A stretch of 64,000 bases of DNA from Arsenicicoccus piscis (GCF_022568835.1 NZ_JAKZHV010000007.1:62001-126000), one strand, 5' to 3'; shown: positions 24,273 to 33,503, numbered from the stretch's first letter. The notes: generated by a model from the sequence alone, not told the origin. A program made the numbers and translations.

Positions 24273-24702
24273 GGGACTTCAGGCCGGCGAGCGCGGTGCT
24301 CACGATCTGCTTCTCCGCCTTGCGCTTGAGGGCACCGAGCATCGGGATCACGAGGTCTACGGCCAGGTCGTAGGTGACCTTGGTGCGGTCGCCGTCCTGG
24401 GCGATCGTGTAGGACCCGTCCATCGCCTTCAGGACCTGGGCCGAGACGAGGCTCCAGCTGACCCGACCGGTGCCGTCCTCGACGACGTCCCACTCGTAGT
24501 CCAGGACGTAGGTGTCCTTGAGCGCGCCGGACGCCAGGGTGAACTCGACCTGGTCGGCCCAGCCGTCGCCGTCCTCGGCGAGGACCTTCACCTCCTTGAC
24601 CTCCTTGGCCCATTCCGGGTACGCCGCGAAGTCCGCGATGACGTCCAGGACGTCGCCGGGTGAGGCATTGATCACGATGCTCGAGGAGGTGCTCTCAGCC
24701 AT
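24259..24702 (-). CDS. SRPBCC/START-like polyketide cyclase-dehydrase family protein
   Basis: A 147-residue single-domain protein of the SRPBCC ligand-binding fold (helix-grip): SSSIVINASPGDVLDVIADF, YPEWAKEVKEVKV and a C-terminal helix VDLVIPMLGALKRKAEKQIV. It has a hydrophobic cavity and probably binds a lipid-like ligand, or acts as a cyclase; there is no obvious catalytic residue. The M. tuberculosis equivalent in this gene order is Rv2185c. TAGCCT lies six bases before the ATG, so the mRNA is probably leaderless. The gene is divergent from fadD. Confidence 0.88.
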   Translation of the reverse strand: MAESTSSSIVINASPGDVLDVIADFAAYPEWAKEVKEVKVLAEDGDGWADQVEFTLASGALKDTYVLDYEWDVVEDGTGRVSWSLVSAQVLKAMDGSYTIAQDGDRTKVTYDLAVDLVIPMLGALKRKAEKQIVSTALAGLKSRVER

Positions 24703-24708
24703 GGGCTC

Positions 24709-24714
24709 AGGCTA
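24709..24714 (-). promoter_or_regulatory. Leaderless -10 (TAGCCT) for the SRPBCC operon
   Basis: TAGCCT on the minus strand lies six bases before ATG 24702, with no ribosome-binding site. Confidence 0.45.
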
Positions 24715-24771
24715 CCCTTCGGTCCATCGCTCCGGAGCCCCACACCGTCGTCTCGCTACCGAAGGCCTGTC

Positions 24772-26607
24772 ATGCCGACCACCCTGACCGAGTTCGCCAC
24801 CCCGATCCTCGTCGCGCAGCCCTCGTCCCCCAACCTCGGCGACCTGCCGTTCCGCAACGCCGCTCGGCACCCGGACCTGGTCGCCTTCGGTCGGCGGGTC
24901 CCCGGGTCCGACGACGGGCCCGCCCAGTGGGAGGACGTGACGGCGAGCGAGTTCGCCGCCGACGTCAGCGCGGTGGCCAAGGGGCTGATCGCCTCGGGAC
25001 TCGAGGTCGGCGACCGGATCGGCCTGCTCAGCCGCACATGCTACGAGTGGACCGTGCTCGACTTCGCCATCTGGGCAGCCGGCGGTGTGGGCGTGCCGAT
25101 CTACGAGACGAGCTCCGCCGACCAGATCGCGTGGATCCTCGACGACTCCGGCGCGCGCGCCCTGTTCACCGAGACGACGAGGCACGCCGACACGGTGGCC
25201 GGCATCCGCGACCGGCTGCCCCACCTCGAGCACGTCTGGACCATCGACGGGGACGGCCTGGACGATCTGCGCACCGCCGGCGAGGCCGTCAGCGCCGCGG
25301 ATCTCGACGAGCGTCGCGCGGTGCCGACCCTCGACGACCTGGCCACCCTGATCTACACCTCGGGCACCACCGGCCGCCCCAAGGGCTGTGAGATCACTCA
25401 CGGCAACTTCCTGCTGCTGTCGGCCAACGTCATCGATCGACTCACCGACGTGGTGGCCGACGGGTCGGCGACGCTGCTGTTCCTGCCGCTCGCGCACGTC
25501 TTCGCCCGGCTGATCGAGGTCGTCGCCTTCGACGCCGGGGTGCGCATCGGCCATGCGCCCGACGTCAAGAACCTCATGTCCGATCTGGAAGGCTTCCAGC
25601 CGACCTTCCTGCTGGCCGTCCCCCGGGTGCTCGAGAAGGTCTACAACCTCACCGAGGCCAAGGCCGCCTCCGGCGGGCGCGGGAAGATCTTCAACGCAGC
25701 AGCGCGGGTCGCGATCAGCCACAGCCGGACCACCGCGACGGGAGCCACGCCGCCGCTGAAGCTGCGCCTCACGCACGCGCTCTACGACCGGCTCGTCTAC
25801 TCCAAGCTGCGCGCCGCGCTCGGTGGCCAGGTGAAGTACGTCGTGTCCGGCGGTGCACCGCTCGGCGCCCGGCTCGGCCACTTCTATCGCGGGGTCGGGA
25901 TGCTGGTGCTCGAGGGCTACGGGCTCACCGAGACGACGGCGCCGCTGTCGGTCAACACCCCCGAGCTGATCAAGATCGGCACCGTCGGTCTGCCGCTGCC
26001 GGGCGTCGGCGTGAAGATCGCCGACGACGGCGAGATCCTGGTCCAGGGCATCAACGTGTTCCGCGGCTACTGGGGCAACGACGAGGCGACCCGCGAGGCC
26101 CTCAGCGACGGCTGGTTCCACACCGGCGACATCGGAGCGCTGGACGAGGACGGCTACATCTCGATCACCGGCCGCAAGAAGGAGCTCATCGTCACCGCCG
26201 GCGGCAAGAACGTCGCTCCGGCCGTCCTCGAGGACCGGTTGCGCGCCAGCGCCCTCGTGTCGCAGTGCCTCGTGGTCGGCGACCACCGCCCGTTCATCGG
26301 CGCGCTCGTGACCCTCGACGAGGAGATGTGGCCGACGTGGTCGGCCAACCACGGCGTCACCTGCTCGTTCGCCGAGGCCAAGGACGACGAGACCGTCCAG
26401 AAGGCGCTCCAGGACGCCGTCGACTTCGCCAACGAGGCGGTGTCGAGGGCCGAGTCGATCCGCAAGTTCGTCGTGCTCGACACCGACTTCACCGAGGCCA
26501 ACGGCTACCTGACGCCGTCCTTCAAGGTGAAGCGGCACGCGGTGCTCAAGGACCAGAAGGCCGTCATCGACGACCTCTACGGCGGGCCGCTGGAGTCCGA
26601 CGACTGA
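24772..26607 (+). CDS. Long-chain fatty acid-CoA ligase (FadD15-like)
   Basis: A 611-residue AMP-forming acyl-CoA synthetase. The ATP/AMP motif is LIYTSGTTGRPKGCE (about 195-209), followed by FLPLAHVFARL, VSGGAPLGARL, EGYGLTETTAPLSV, DGWFHTGDIGALDEDGYISI, GRKKELIVTAGGKNVAP and the C-terminal YLTPSFKVKR. It activates fatty acids to acyl-CoA for membrane lipid synthesis or breakdown. GAAGG precedes the ATG. Its position matches fadD15 (Rv2187c) in mycobacteria. Its last 31 bp overlap the convergent metalloprotease gene. Confidence 0.93.
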   Translation: MPTTLTEFATPILVAQPSSPNLGDLPFRNAARHPDLVAFGRRVPGSDDGPAQWEDVTASEFAADVSAVAKGLIASGLEVGDRIGLLSRTCYEWTVLDFAIWAAGGVGVPIYETSSADQIAWILDDSGARALFTETTRHADTVAGIRDRLPHLEHVWTIDGDGLDDLRTAGEAVSAADLDERRAVPTLDDLATLIYTSGTTGRPKGCEITHGNFLLLSANVIDRLTDVVADGSATLLFLPLAHVFARLIEVVAFDAGVRIGHAPDVKNLMSDLEGFQPTFLLAVPRVLEKVYNLTEAKAASGGRGKIFNAAARVAISHSRTTATGATPPLKLRLTHALYDRLVYSKLRAALGGQVKYVVSGGAPLGARLGHFYRGVGMLVLEGYGLTETTAPLSVNTPELIKIGTVGLPLPGVGVKIADDGEILVQGINVFRGYWGNDEATREALSDGWFHTGDIGALDEDGYISITGRKKELIVTAGGKNVAPAVLEDRLRASALVSQCLVVGDHRPFIGALVTLDEEMWPTWSANHGVTCSFAEAKDDETVQKALQDAVDFANEAVSRAESIRKFVVLDTDFTEANGYLTPSFKVKRHAVLKDQKAVIDDLYGGPLESDD

Positions 26608-28028
26608 AGGCTGCGCGACCAGCCCGTCACGAGCGCCTGCTCGGTCAGCCCGGTGCTGGCATGCAGGGCGGCGGCCAGGCTCTCACCCGCGCCCACCCGG
26701 CGCGACAGGTCGACCAACGCCGCCGGTCCGGACCGGTCGGCGAGGTAGCGGCACGCCGTCCACGCCTGGGCATAGGCCAGGTCCACGTCACCGGACGAGA
26801 AGGCACCTTCCGCCGGGAGCTGCTGCGGCTCGCCGGAGCGCGCGTGCTCGACCGCGGGGCCGGCGGTGCGCCCCTCGTCCACAGGATGCGCTCGGTAGGC
26901 CACCCAGGTCGCGAACCCCTCGCTCACCCACAGCGGCGGGGCGTGCGTCGTCGAGGCGCGCACCGACACGTGCGTCAGCTCGTGGGTCACCACGATCTCT
27001 CGGCCGGCCGCCGAGAGCCGGTCCCAGGCGGTCGGGTTGAGGATGACCCGGTCCCCTCGGGCGGTCCGCCCCTGGGCGACGGAGCCGTAGGTCACGGCCG
27101 CGACCTGGTCGCCCGACGCCGGCACGCGCCCGGACAGCGTCCTGAGCTCGGCCCCGGTCGCCGGGGCCAGGACGAGCACGCGGGTGGGGACCGGGGTCCA
27201 CACCCGGCTCACCTCACCCAGGCCCTCGTCGGCAGCCCGCGCGTAGAACTCGAGTCGGTCCGACGGCGCCGTCCCCAGCACGATCGCCCGTCCGTGCCGC
27301 ACGACCTGCGCACCGGTCAGGTCGAACGCCTGCCGCGTGGTCCCGGGGTCGTCGTCGTCGACCAGCACCGGGGTGGACGAGATGGTGGACGAGATGGTGG
27401 TCGAGGTAGCGGTAGAGCCGGTCGACGGCCACGATGAGGGGGCTGAGCTGGCCGAGCGGACCGTGAACACCGTGACGAAGGGAGCCGGCGCGGGATCCAC
27501 ACCCGGCACGGTCCACTCCCCCGCCACCTCGACCCGCGACAGCCCTGCCGCCGTCTGCGCCAGGACGCGAGCCACGGTCCAGCGCACGGTCCGCACGTCG
27601 AGCTCGCGCAGCACCGCGAACGCCTCGCGCTGACGGCCCACGAACTCAGTGGCAGCCGGGTCCAGCGGGGTCAGCCAACCGGCGAGATCCCCTGCGGCGA
27701 GGGCTGCCGCGCGCCGATCGAGGACCCGCTGCACCTGGCTGGCCAGCGCGTCCGTCGAGGGGTTGGAGGTCGTCGGCGCCGGCGACGGAGCAGCAGCGCC
27801 GGCGGAGCCTGCCGGTCTGGGGTCGGCGCCCGGGCGCACCAGCTCGGCCAGCAGCCCGACACCCAGCGTCAGCACCAGCACCGCGACCACAGCGACGACG
27901 AATCCGCGCCACAGCGAGCGCCGGTCCGCAGCAGCCGACGACCCGGGGGCCCCACCGGCATCGTTGCCGTCGGTGGCCATAGTCCCATCGGCGGCAGCGG
28001 TGGCATCGATGTCATCGCCTCGGGTCAC
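26577..28028 (-). CDS. Membrane-anchored metalloprotease of the peptidase MA-like family
   Basis: A protein of about 483 residues with an N-terminal cytoplasmic segment, one transmembrane helix (GFVVAVVAVLVLTLGVGLLA, about 43-62), a Pro/Ala/Thr linker and an extracellular domain. The zinc-peptidase motif is HELTHVSVRA (H-E-x-x-H) with WVSEGFATWVAYR downstream, as in peptidase MA-like proteins; the C-terminal helical part has AYAQAWTACRYLADR. Substrate unknown. TAGCAT stands seven bases before GTG 28028, favouring this start over the ATG three codons upstream. Confidence 0.82.
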   Translation of the reverse strand: MTRGDDIDATAAADGTMATDGNDAGGAPGSSAAADRRSLWRGFVVAVVAVLVLTLGVGLLAELVRPGADPRPAGSAGAAAPSPAPTTSNPSTDALASQVQRVLDRRAAALAAGDLAGWLTPLDPAATEFVGRQREAFAVLRELDVRTVRWTVARVLAQTAAGLSRVEVAGEWTVPGVDPAPAPFVTVFTVRSASSAPSSWPSTGSTATSTTISSTISSTPVLVDDDDPGTTRQAFDLTGAQVVRHGRAIVLGTAPSDRLEFYARAADEGLGEVSRVWTPVPTRVLVLAPATGAELRTLSGRVPASGDQVAAVTYGSVAQGRTARGDRVILNPTAWDRLSAAGREIVVTHELTHVSVRASTTHAPPLWVSEGFATWVAYRAHPVDEGRTAGPAVEHARSGEPQQLPAEGAFSSGDVDLAYAQAWTACRYLADRSGPAALVDLSRRVGAGESLAAALHASTGLTEQALVTGWSRSLQSSDSSGPP

Positions 28029-28035
28029 CCGCCCC

Positions 28036-28041
28036 ATGCTA
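28036..28041 (-). promoter_or_regulatory. Leaderless -10 (TAGCAT) for the metalloprotease gene
   Basis: TAGCAT on the minus strand ends seven bases before GTG 28028 and decides the start codon. Confidence 0.4.
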
Positions 28042-28052
28042 GGGCGGACCGG

Positions 28053-28268
28053 CTAGCCGACCGCTCGACGACTGAGCGGGACCGCGTCCCGGCGCGCCAC
28101 CAGCGTCTCGGCCTCGCTGCGCGACACGAGACCGGCCTGCAGGAAGGCGCCGACGCCCGCGCGCTCCTTGGCGTCCAGCGGGAGCGGGACCCCTTCGAAC
28201 AGCGCAGTGACGAGGCATCCCTCGCACCCCTGGTCCTGCGCCGGACAGCGACTGCACTCGACGAGCAT
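28053..28268 (-). CDS. Small four-cysteine protein, possible zinc ribbon
   Basis: A 71-residue protein with CSRCPAQDQGCEGC near its N terminus (Cys-x2-Cys-x6-Cys-x2-Cys), a pattern expected to bind zinc or an Fe-S cluster, and a C-terminal helical part GVGAFLQAGLVSRSEAETLV. AGGAG six bases before ATG 28268 supports this start over an upstream in-frame ATG. It is not a WhiB protein, as the spacing and the WhiB tryptophan-glycine motif are missing. Function unknown; similar small proteins appear near this locus in other actinobacteria as far as I recall. Confidence 0.72.
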   Translation of the reverse strand: MLVECSRCPAQDQGCEGCLVTALFEGVPLPLDAKERAGVGAFLQAGLVSRSEAETLVARRDAVPLSRRAVG

Positions 28269-28392
28269 GACGTGCTCCTTTCGTTTGGTCCTGTCCTTGA
28301 CGGTAGAGGTGGGTACTGACATACCTCCCGCCCTCGGGCGACAGGGGTCGGTCGCGGGCAGTGGCCCAGGGGGGTGTGTCAGACCCCGTCCC

Positions 28393-28398
28393 TAGTGT
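28393..28398 (+). promoter_or_regulatory. Leaderless -10 (TAGTGT) for the DEDD nuclease gene
   Basis: TAGTGT ends seven bases before ATG 28406, and there is no Shine-Dalgarno. Confidence 0.45.
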
Positions 28399-28405
28399 CC
28401 TGGCC

Positions 28406-30126
28406 ATGCAGGACGTCACAGATCTCGCCCAGCCGGCCCAGCGCACCGCGGTGCAGGCGAGCTTCGAGGACCTCGGGCCCACGCTCGCCGAGGTCACCTT
28501 CGTCGTGGTGGACCTCGAGACCACCGGCGGCAGTCCGAGCGACTGCGACATCACCGAGATCGGTGCCGTGAAGGTGCGCGGCGGTGAGGTGCTGGGCGAG
28601 TTCCAGACCCTGGTGCGGCCCACCACCCCGATCCCCGCATTCATCACCGTCCTCACGGGCATCACCAACCAGATGGTCGTCGACGCGCCGCGCATCGCGG
28701 CCGCCCTGCCGGCCTTCCTGGAGTTCGCGCGCGGCAGCGTCCTGGTCGCGCACAACGCCCGTTTCGACGTGGGCTTCCTCAAGGCCGCTGCCGCCGGCCT
28801 CGGCATCGCCTGGCCGGGGTTCGCCGTGGTCGACACCGTCCACCTGGCGCGCCAGCTCGTCACCCGCGACGAGTCCCCCAACCACAAGCTGGCCAGCCTG
28901 GCGCGCGTCTTCGGCGCCACCACCCAGCCCGATCACCGGGCGCTGCACGACGCCCGGGCGACGGTCGACGTCCTGCACGGGCTGCTGGCCCGGGTCGGCA
29001 ACCTCGGCGTCCACACGCTTGACGAGCTGACCGCCTACACCTCGCGGGTGACGACCACCCAGCGTCGCAAGCGCCACCTCGCCGACGGGCTGCCCGCCGG
29101 CCCCGGGGTCTACCTGTTCAAGGACGGGCAGGGACGCGTGCTCTACGTCGGCACCTCCCGCAACGTCCGCACCCGCGTCCGGCAGTACTTCACGGCGTCC
29201 GAGCAACGCACGCGCATGTCCCAGATGGTCGGGCTGGCCGAGTCCGTGACGGTCGTCGAGTGCACCACGGTGCTCGAGGCCGAGGTGCGCGAGCTGCGGC
29301 TCATCGCCGAGCACCAGCCGCGGTTCAACCGTCGGTCCCGCTTCCCGGCGCGCGTCCAGTGGGTCAAGCTCACCGTAGAGCCCTACCCGCGGCTGTCGAT
29401 CGTCCGGGAGGTGCGCCCCGACGGAGCGGCCTACGCCGGGCCGTTCACGTCCAAGGCCGCTGCCGTCGACGCGGTGGCCGCGCTGCACGAGGCCGTCCCC
29501 CTGCGGCAGTGCACCGGGCGGCTACCCGTGCGGCCCACGGGCACCGCCTGCGTGCTCGCCGAGCTCGGCCGCTGCCTCGCGCCGTGCACCGGCGCGGTCA
29601 CGCCAGAGGCCTACGCCGCCATCGCCGACCAGGCGCTCGGCATGCTCGCCGGCGACTGCACGACGGTGGTCGGCGGGTTGCGCGAGCGGATGCGGGTGCT
29701 GGCCGCGGACGCGCGCTACGAGGACGCCGCCCAGGTGCGCGACCGGCTGCTCGCGCTGGTGCGCGGCGCGGCGCGGGCCCAGCGGCACACGCCGCTCGCC
29801 GAGACGCGCGAGCTCGTGGCCGCACGCCGGGCCGTGCTCGGGGGTGGGAGATCATCGTCGTCCGCCACGGCCGGCTCGCCGGCTCGACGATCACCCCGCG
29901 CGGCGCCGACCCGATGCCGCACGTCGCCGGCCTGATCGCCAGCGCCGAGCACGTGGAGCCGCCGCCGGCCCCGCGCACCGCGGCCACCGCGGAGGAGACC
30001 GACAAGATCCTCGCGTGGCTCGAGACCGACGGCGTGCGACTGGTCGAGCTCGACGGTCGCTGGGTCTCACCGGCCAACGGCGCCGGCCGCGCCCGCGCCG
30101 AGCTCCGCAACGCGCTGGCCGGCTGA
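28406..30126 (+). CDS. DEDD exonuclease / UvrC-like GIY-YIG nuclease, frameshifted near 29840
   Basis: The N-terminal half is a DnaQ-type 3'-5' exonuclease (FVVVDLETTGGSPSDCDITE, HNARFDVGFLKAA, DHRALHDARATVDVLHGLL). The second half is a UvrC-like GIY-YIG domain (PAGPGVYLFKDGQGRVLYVG, RVRQYF, LEAEVRELRLIAEHQPRFNR). The frame from ATG 28406 stops at 29935 after 509 residues, but the family's C-terminal domain continues in another frame to 30126 (GWEIIVVRHGRLAGSTITPRG onward). Adding one G to the run at 29840-29844 joins both. Either a sequencing error or a real frameshift; both nuclease domains are upstream of it. The mycobacterial counterpart is Rv2191. Confidence 0.85.
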
Positions 30127-30132
30127 GCCCAC

Positions 30133-30138
30133 TAGGCT
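30133..30138 (+). promoter_or_regulatory. Leaderless -10 (TAGGCT) for the Lrp-type gene
   Basis: TAGGCT lies six bases before GTG 30145 and favours that codon over the adjacent GTG at 30142. Confidence 0.4.
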
Positions 30139-30144
30139 GAGGTG

Positions 30145-30429
30145 GTGATCTCCGCGATTGTGCTCATCAATGCTGATGTCGACCGTATCCCCGAGGTGGC
30201 CGAGGCGGTCGCCGATCTCGACGGTGTCACCGAGGTCTACTCCGTCACCGGCGACGTGGACCTGATCGCCATGGTGCGGGTGCGCCGCCACGAGGACTTC
30301 GCCGACGTCATCGCCGACCAGCTCAACAAGGTCGACGGGGTGCTCGGCACCTCGACGCACATCGCGTTCCGGTCCTACTCCAAGCACGACCTCGAGGCTG
30401 CGTTCAGCCTGGGCCTCGACGAGTCCTGA
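30145..30429 (+). CDS. Stand-alone Lrp/AsnC ligand-binding (RAM) domain protein
   Basis: A 94-residue protein consisting only of an AsnC/Lrp C-terminal domain: SAIVLINADVDRIPEVAEAV, VYSVTGDVDLIAMVRV and SKHDLEAAFSLGLD. It has no DNA-binding domain. Such RAM-domain proteins bind amino acids and assemble as decamers. Its place downstream of the nuclease gene and convergent to trpD is shared with other actinobacteria. GTG 30142 is an equally possible start. Three copies of CGACGAGTCC start at its last codons (30417-30459). Confidence 0.88.
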   Translation: MISAIVLINADVDRIPEVAEAVADLDGVTEVYSVTGDVDLIAMVRVRRHEDFADVIADQLNKVDGVLGTSTHIAFRSYSKHDLEAAFSLGLDES

Positions 30430-30507
30430 CCGACGAGTCCCGGATCGACGAGTCCTGAGCCGAGATATCTGACGAGGTCGTCCCGCCGGGGGTCAGGCTT
30501 CCGACGG

Positions 30508-31551
30508 TCAGGCCACCGACGCGGCGACCCAACGATCCAGCACCGCCGCCGCAGCCCCGCTGTCCAGGCTCTGCTCGGCCCGGTCCATGCCGGCTCGCAC
30601 GGCCTCGGTGAGTCGATCCGCCGTGGCCGAGGGGTCGGTGAGGGCCAGGGCGATCCCGGCGTTGAGCACCACGGCGTCACGCACCGGGCCGTGCTCTCCG
30701 GCCAGCAGCTCGCGGACCACCCCGGCGTTGTGCTGCGGGTCGCCCCCGCGCAGCGTCTCCAGGTCGTGCAGCTCCAGGCCCAGGTCGCGCGGGTCCAGCA
30801 GGTACTCGGTCACCACCCCGTCGCGCACCCACCACACGTGCGTGGTCGTCGACACGGTCACCTCGTCGAGCCCGTCGTCGCCCCGGAACACCGCCGCCGT
30901 CGTGCCCCGGGCGGCGAAGACTCCAGCCATCAGCGGCGCCATCCGCAGGTCAGCACAGCCGACGGCCGAGTAGGCCGGGCGGGCGGGGTTCGTCAGCGGG
31001 CCGAGGAAGTTGAAGATCGTGCCCACCCCGAGCTCACGCCGTGGGGCAGCGGCGTGCGCCATGGACGGGTGGAAGGTCTGGGCGAAGCAGAAGCTGATGC
31101 CCGCCTCACGGGCCACCTCGGCGACCCGCTGAGGGGTCAACGTGAGGTTGAGGCCGAGGGCTTCGAGCACGTCCGCGGTGCCGGACTTGGACGAGGCCGC
31201 CCGGTTGCCGTGCTTGACCACCGGCACCCCGGCGCCCGCGGCCACCAGCACGGACATGGTGGAGATGTTGACCGTGCCGGCCCGGTCGCCACCGGTGCCC
31301 ACGATGTCGAGGACGTCGCCGTCGACCTCCACCGGTCGGGCGTGGTCGAGCATGACGTCCGCGAGACCGCGGACCTCGTCGACGCTCTCCCCCTTGACCC
31401 GCAGGGCCATCAGGAACCCACCGACCTGCGCCGGGCTCGCGGCGCCGGAGAAGATCTCGTTCATGGCCCACGACGCCTGCTCGGTCGACAGGTCCGCACG
31501 GGAGATGAGAGCGCTGTGGATCTCTCCCCAGGTTGGTTCGGTGGCGCCCAT
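30508..31551 (-). CDS. trpD: Anthranilate phosphoribosyltransferase
   Basis: A 347-residue enzyme transferring phosphoribosyl from PRPP to anthranilate in tryptophan synthesis. Motifs are [19 protein letters not shown] (PRPP binding), [51 protein letters not shown] and RGDDGLDE. The ATG overlaps the stop of the upstream receiver-domain gene by one base (TGATG), so the two are coupled. It is separate from the other trp genes, as in M. tuberculosis (Rv2192c). Confidence 0.94.
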   Translation of the reverse strand: MGATEPTWGEIHSALISRADLSTEQASWAMNEIFSGAASPAQVGGFLMALRVKGESVDEVRGLADVMLDHARPVEVDGDVLDIVGTGGDRAGTVNISTMSVLVAAGAGVPVVKHGNRAASSKSGTADVLEALGLNLTLTPQRVAEVAREAGISFCFAQTFHPSMAHAAAPRRELGVGTIFNFLGPLTNPARPAYSAVGCADLRMAPLMAGVFAARGTTAAVFRGDDGLDEVTVSTTTHVWWVRDGVVTEYLLDPRDLGLELHDLETLRGGDPQHNAGVVRELLAGEHGPVRDAVVLNAGIALALTDPSATADRLTEAVRAGMDRAEQSLDSGAAAAVLDRWVAASVA

Positions 31552-32069
31552 CAGGCCGGCGCGACCGCCCCGCGGCGACCGAGCTCGGCCACCGCCGCGG
31601 CCAGGACGACCGGGTCGAGCGGGTGGGGCACAGCCAGGTCGGCCATCGACCACGCCGCGAGCCACGCGTCCTGCGGGCGTCCGGTGAGGACGAGGATCGG
31701 CGGGCAGTCGTAGACCTCGTTCTTGAGCTGGCGAGCCAGTCCCATCCCGCCGACCTTGCCGGCCTCGCCGTCGAGGATCAGCAGGTCGAAGTCGTCGTGC
31801 TCGGCGGCGCGCAGCGCCATCTCACCGGTCGCGCACTCGAACCACGACTCGATGGACACGTCCCGTGCGGGACGGCGCCCGACGGCGAGGCGCACCTTGT
31901 CACGGGTAGTGCTGTCGTCGGAGTAGAGGAGCACCCGGAGCGAGCGCCCCGAGCTGGTGCCACGCCCGCCGGCGGCTGCGGCGTCGCCCCTGGCCGTGTC
32001 GTCGGCCGGGACGCCGGCTGGGGAGCCGACGGAGGCGTCGGCTGCGGGAGCTTCGGTGCTTCGACTCAT
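31551..32069 (-). CDS. Response-regulator receiver-domain protein coupled to trpD
   Basis: A 172-residue protein with an Ala/Gly-rich 45-residue lead and one receiver-like domain: [33 protein letters not shown] (Asp in place for phosphorylation), [17 protein letters not shown]. No output domain is present, and the usual Lys after the fifth strand appears replaced ([10 protein letters not shown]), so it may be a single-domain or pseudo-receiver. Its stop overlaps trpD. TAAGAT lies six bases before the ATG, so the mRNA is probably leaderless. Whether it regulates trpD or something else is unknown. Confidence 0.82.
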   Translation of the reverse strand: MSRSTEAPAADASVGSPAGVPADDTARGDAAAAGGRGTSSGRSLRVLLYSDDSTTRDKVRLAVGRRPARDVSIESWFECATGEMALRAAEHDDFDLLILDGEAGKVGGMGLARQLKNEVYDCPPILVLTGRPQDAWLAAWSMADLAVPHPLDPVVLAAAVAELGRRGAVAPA

Positions 32070-32075
32070 GTCTCG

Positions 32076-32081
32076 ATCTTA
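32076..32081 (-). promoter_or_regulatory. Leaderless -10 (TAAGAT) for receiver-trpD operon
   Basis: TAAGAT on the minus strand is six bases before ATG 32069; the matching -35 position falls in the 11-bp repeats at 32100-32132. Confidence 0.5.
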
Positions 32082-32099
32082 GCCAGAGCGGCGCGCTGC

Positions 32100-32132
32100 A
32101 CCACCCCGCGACCACCCCGCGACCACCCCGCG
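32100..32132. repeat. Three perfect 11-bp direct repeats ACCACCCCGCG
   Basis: Copies at 32100-32110, 32111-32121 and 32122-32132 without gaps, in the promoter region of the receiver-trpD operon. They could be a regulatory binding array or simple slippage repeats. Confidence 0.8.
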
Positions 32133-32198
32133 GGCCGACGGTCGGCGGCACCGGGACGAAGCCGCACCGACAATAAGCGTGGCTCGTTGGGCAGTCGG

Positions 32199-32206
32199 GC
32201 GAGTTT
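32199..32206 (+). repeat. Left target-site duplication GCGAGTTT
   Basis: An exact match to 33631-33638; an 8-bp duplication is normal for IS256-family insertion. Confidence 0.85.
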
Positions 32207-32234
32207 GGTCAAGTCCCGGGTAGTGGTGTAGCGC
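32207..32234 (+). repeat. Left inverted repeat of IS256-family element
   Basis: Begins GGTCAAGTCCC and contains TAGTGGTGTAGCGC; pairs with 33603-33630 at 23 of 28 positions. Confidence 0.82.
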
Positions 32235-32255
32235 TGCGTTCTCCTTCGTGATGGG

Positions 32256-33503
32256 TCAGGCGGTCAGTGCGTGCACGTCATCAGCTCCGATCTCGGGTTC
32301 GGTGGTGGGGACGATGTTGACGCGGCAGCGGGCGAGGAGGTCGAGTCCGAGGTAGCGGCGGCCCTCGGCCCATTCGTCGGTTTGCTCGGCCAGGACGGCG
32401 CCGACGAGGCGGATGATGGCGGCGCGGGTGGGGAAGATGCCGACGGCGTCGGTGCGGCGGCGGATCTCGCGGTTGAGTCGTTCGGCGGGGTTGTTGGACC
32501 AGATCTGGGTCCACACGTCTTTGGGGAAGTCGGTGAAGGCGAGGATGTCGGCGCGGGCGCCGTCGAGGTGGTCGTGGACCTCGGGCAGCTTGCCGTCGAC
32601 GTAGTCCAGGAGCCGGTCGAACTGTGCGTGAACCGCCGGACGGTCGGGCTGGTCGTAGACCGAGTGCAGCATCGCTTTGACCGCGGGCCACATGCTCTTG
32701 GGTGTCACGCCCATGAGGTTCGCTGCGTAGTGGGTGCGGCATCGCTGCCACGAGGCTCCGGGCAGGTTGGCTGCGATCGCCTCGACCAGGCCGGCATGGG
32801 CATCTGAGGTGACCAGCCGGACCCCGGTCAGGCCACGGGCAACCAGGTCGGCGAAGAACTCGTTCCACACCGGGCCGGTCTCAGCGGTGGCCACGCGCAT
32901 GCCGAGGACCTCGCGGTGCCCGTCGCCGTTGACGCCGGTGGCCAGCAGCACGGCGGCGTTGATCACCCGCCCACCTTCGCGGAGCTTCATGGTCAGCGCG
33001 TCCGCGGCGACGAACGTGAACGGCCCCGCTGCGTCCAACGGCCGGTGGCGGAACTGCTCGACGTGCTCGTCGAGCTCGGCGGCCATCCGCGAGACCTGGG
33101 ACTTGGACAGCGAGTCGATCCCGAGGGTCTTGACCAGCTTGTCCATCCGCCGCGTGGACACCCCGGCCAGGTAGCAGTCGGCCACGACCGTGATGAGAGC
33201 GGCCTCGGCACGCTTGCGGCGCTCGAGGAGCCACTCGGGGAAGTAGGTGCCCTTGCGCAGCTTGGGGATCGCGACGTCGATGGTCCCGACCCGGGTGTCC
33301 AGGTCGCGGTGGCGGTAGCCGTTGCGCTGCGCGACCCGTCCCGGCGTGGGGCGGCCGTACTCGGCGCCGACCACCGCATCGGCATCGGCACACAGCAGGG
33401 CGTTGATCATCGTCTGCAACAGCTCGCGCATCAGATCGGGTGAGGCTTCGGCGAGTGCTTCGCCCAGCAGACGTGCAGGGTCAACAATGTGGGGAGCGGT
33501 CAT
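32256..33503 (-). CDS. IS256-family (mutator-type) transposase
   Basis: A 415-residue transposase that looks intact. Features are an N-terminal helical region (LLQTMINALLCADADAVVGA), GRPTPGRVAQRNGYRHRDLD, the DDE acids in FVAADALTMKLREGG, VRLVTSDAHAGLVEAI and WSNNPAERLNREIRRRT, and the family C-terminal marker WQRCRTHYAANLM. It cuts and pastes or copies the element. No frameshift or stop is seen, so the copy may be active. Confidence 0.95.
   Translation of the reverse strand: MTAPHIVDPARLLGEALAEASPDLMRELLQTMINALLCADADAVVGAEYGRPTPGRVAQRNGYRHRDLDTRVGTIDVAIPKLRKGTYFPEWLLERRKRAEAALITVVADCYLAGVSTRRMDKLVKTLGIDSLSKSQVSRMAAELDEHVEQFRHRPLDAAGPFTFVAADALTMKLREGGRVINAAVLLATGVNGDGHREVLGMRVATAETGPVWNEFFADLVARGLTGVRLVTSDAHAGLVEAIAANLPGASWQRCRTHYAANLMGVTPKSMWPAVKAMLHSVYDQPDRPAVHAQFDRLLDYVDGKLPEVHDHLDGARADILAFTDFPKDVWTQIWSNNPAERLNREIRRRTDAVGIFPTRAAIIRLVGAVLAEQTDEWAEGRRYLGLDLLARCRVNIVPTTEPEIGADDVHALTA

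Noticed and set aside
28053..28268. WhiB-like regulator
   Set aside because: Four Cys are present, but spacing is C-x2-C-x6-C-x2-C and the WhiB glycine/tryptophan turn and basic tail are missing.
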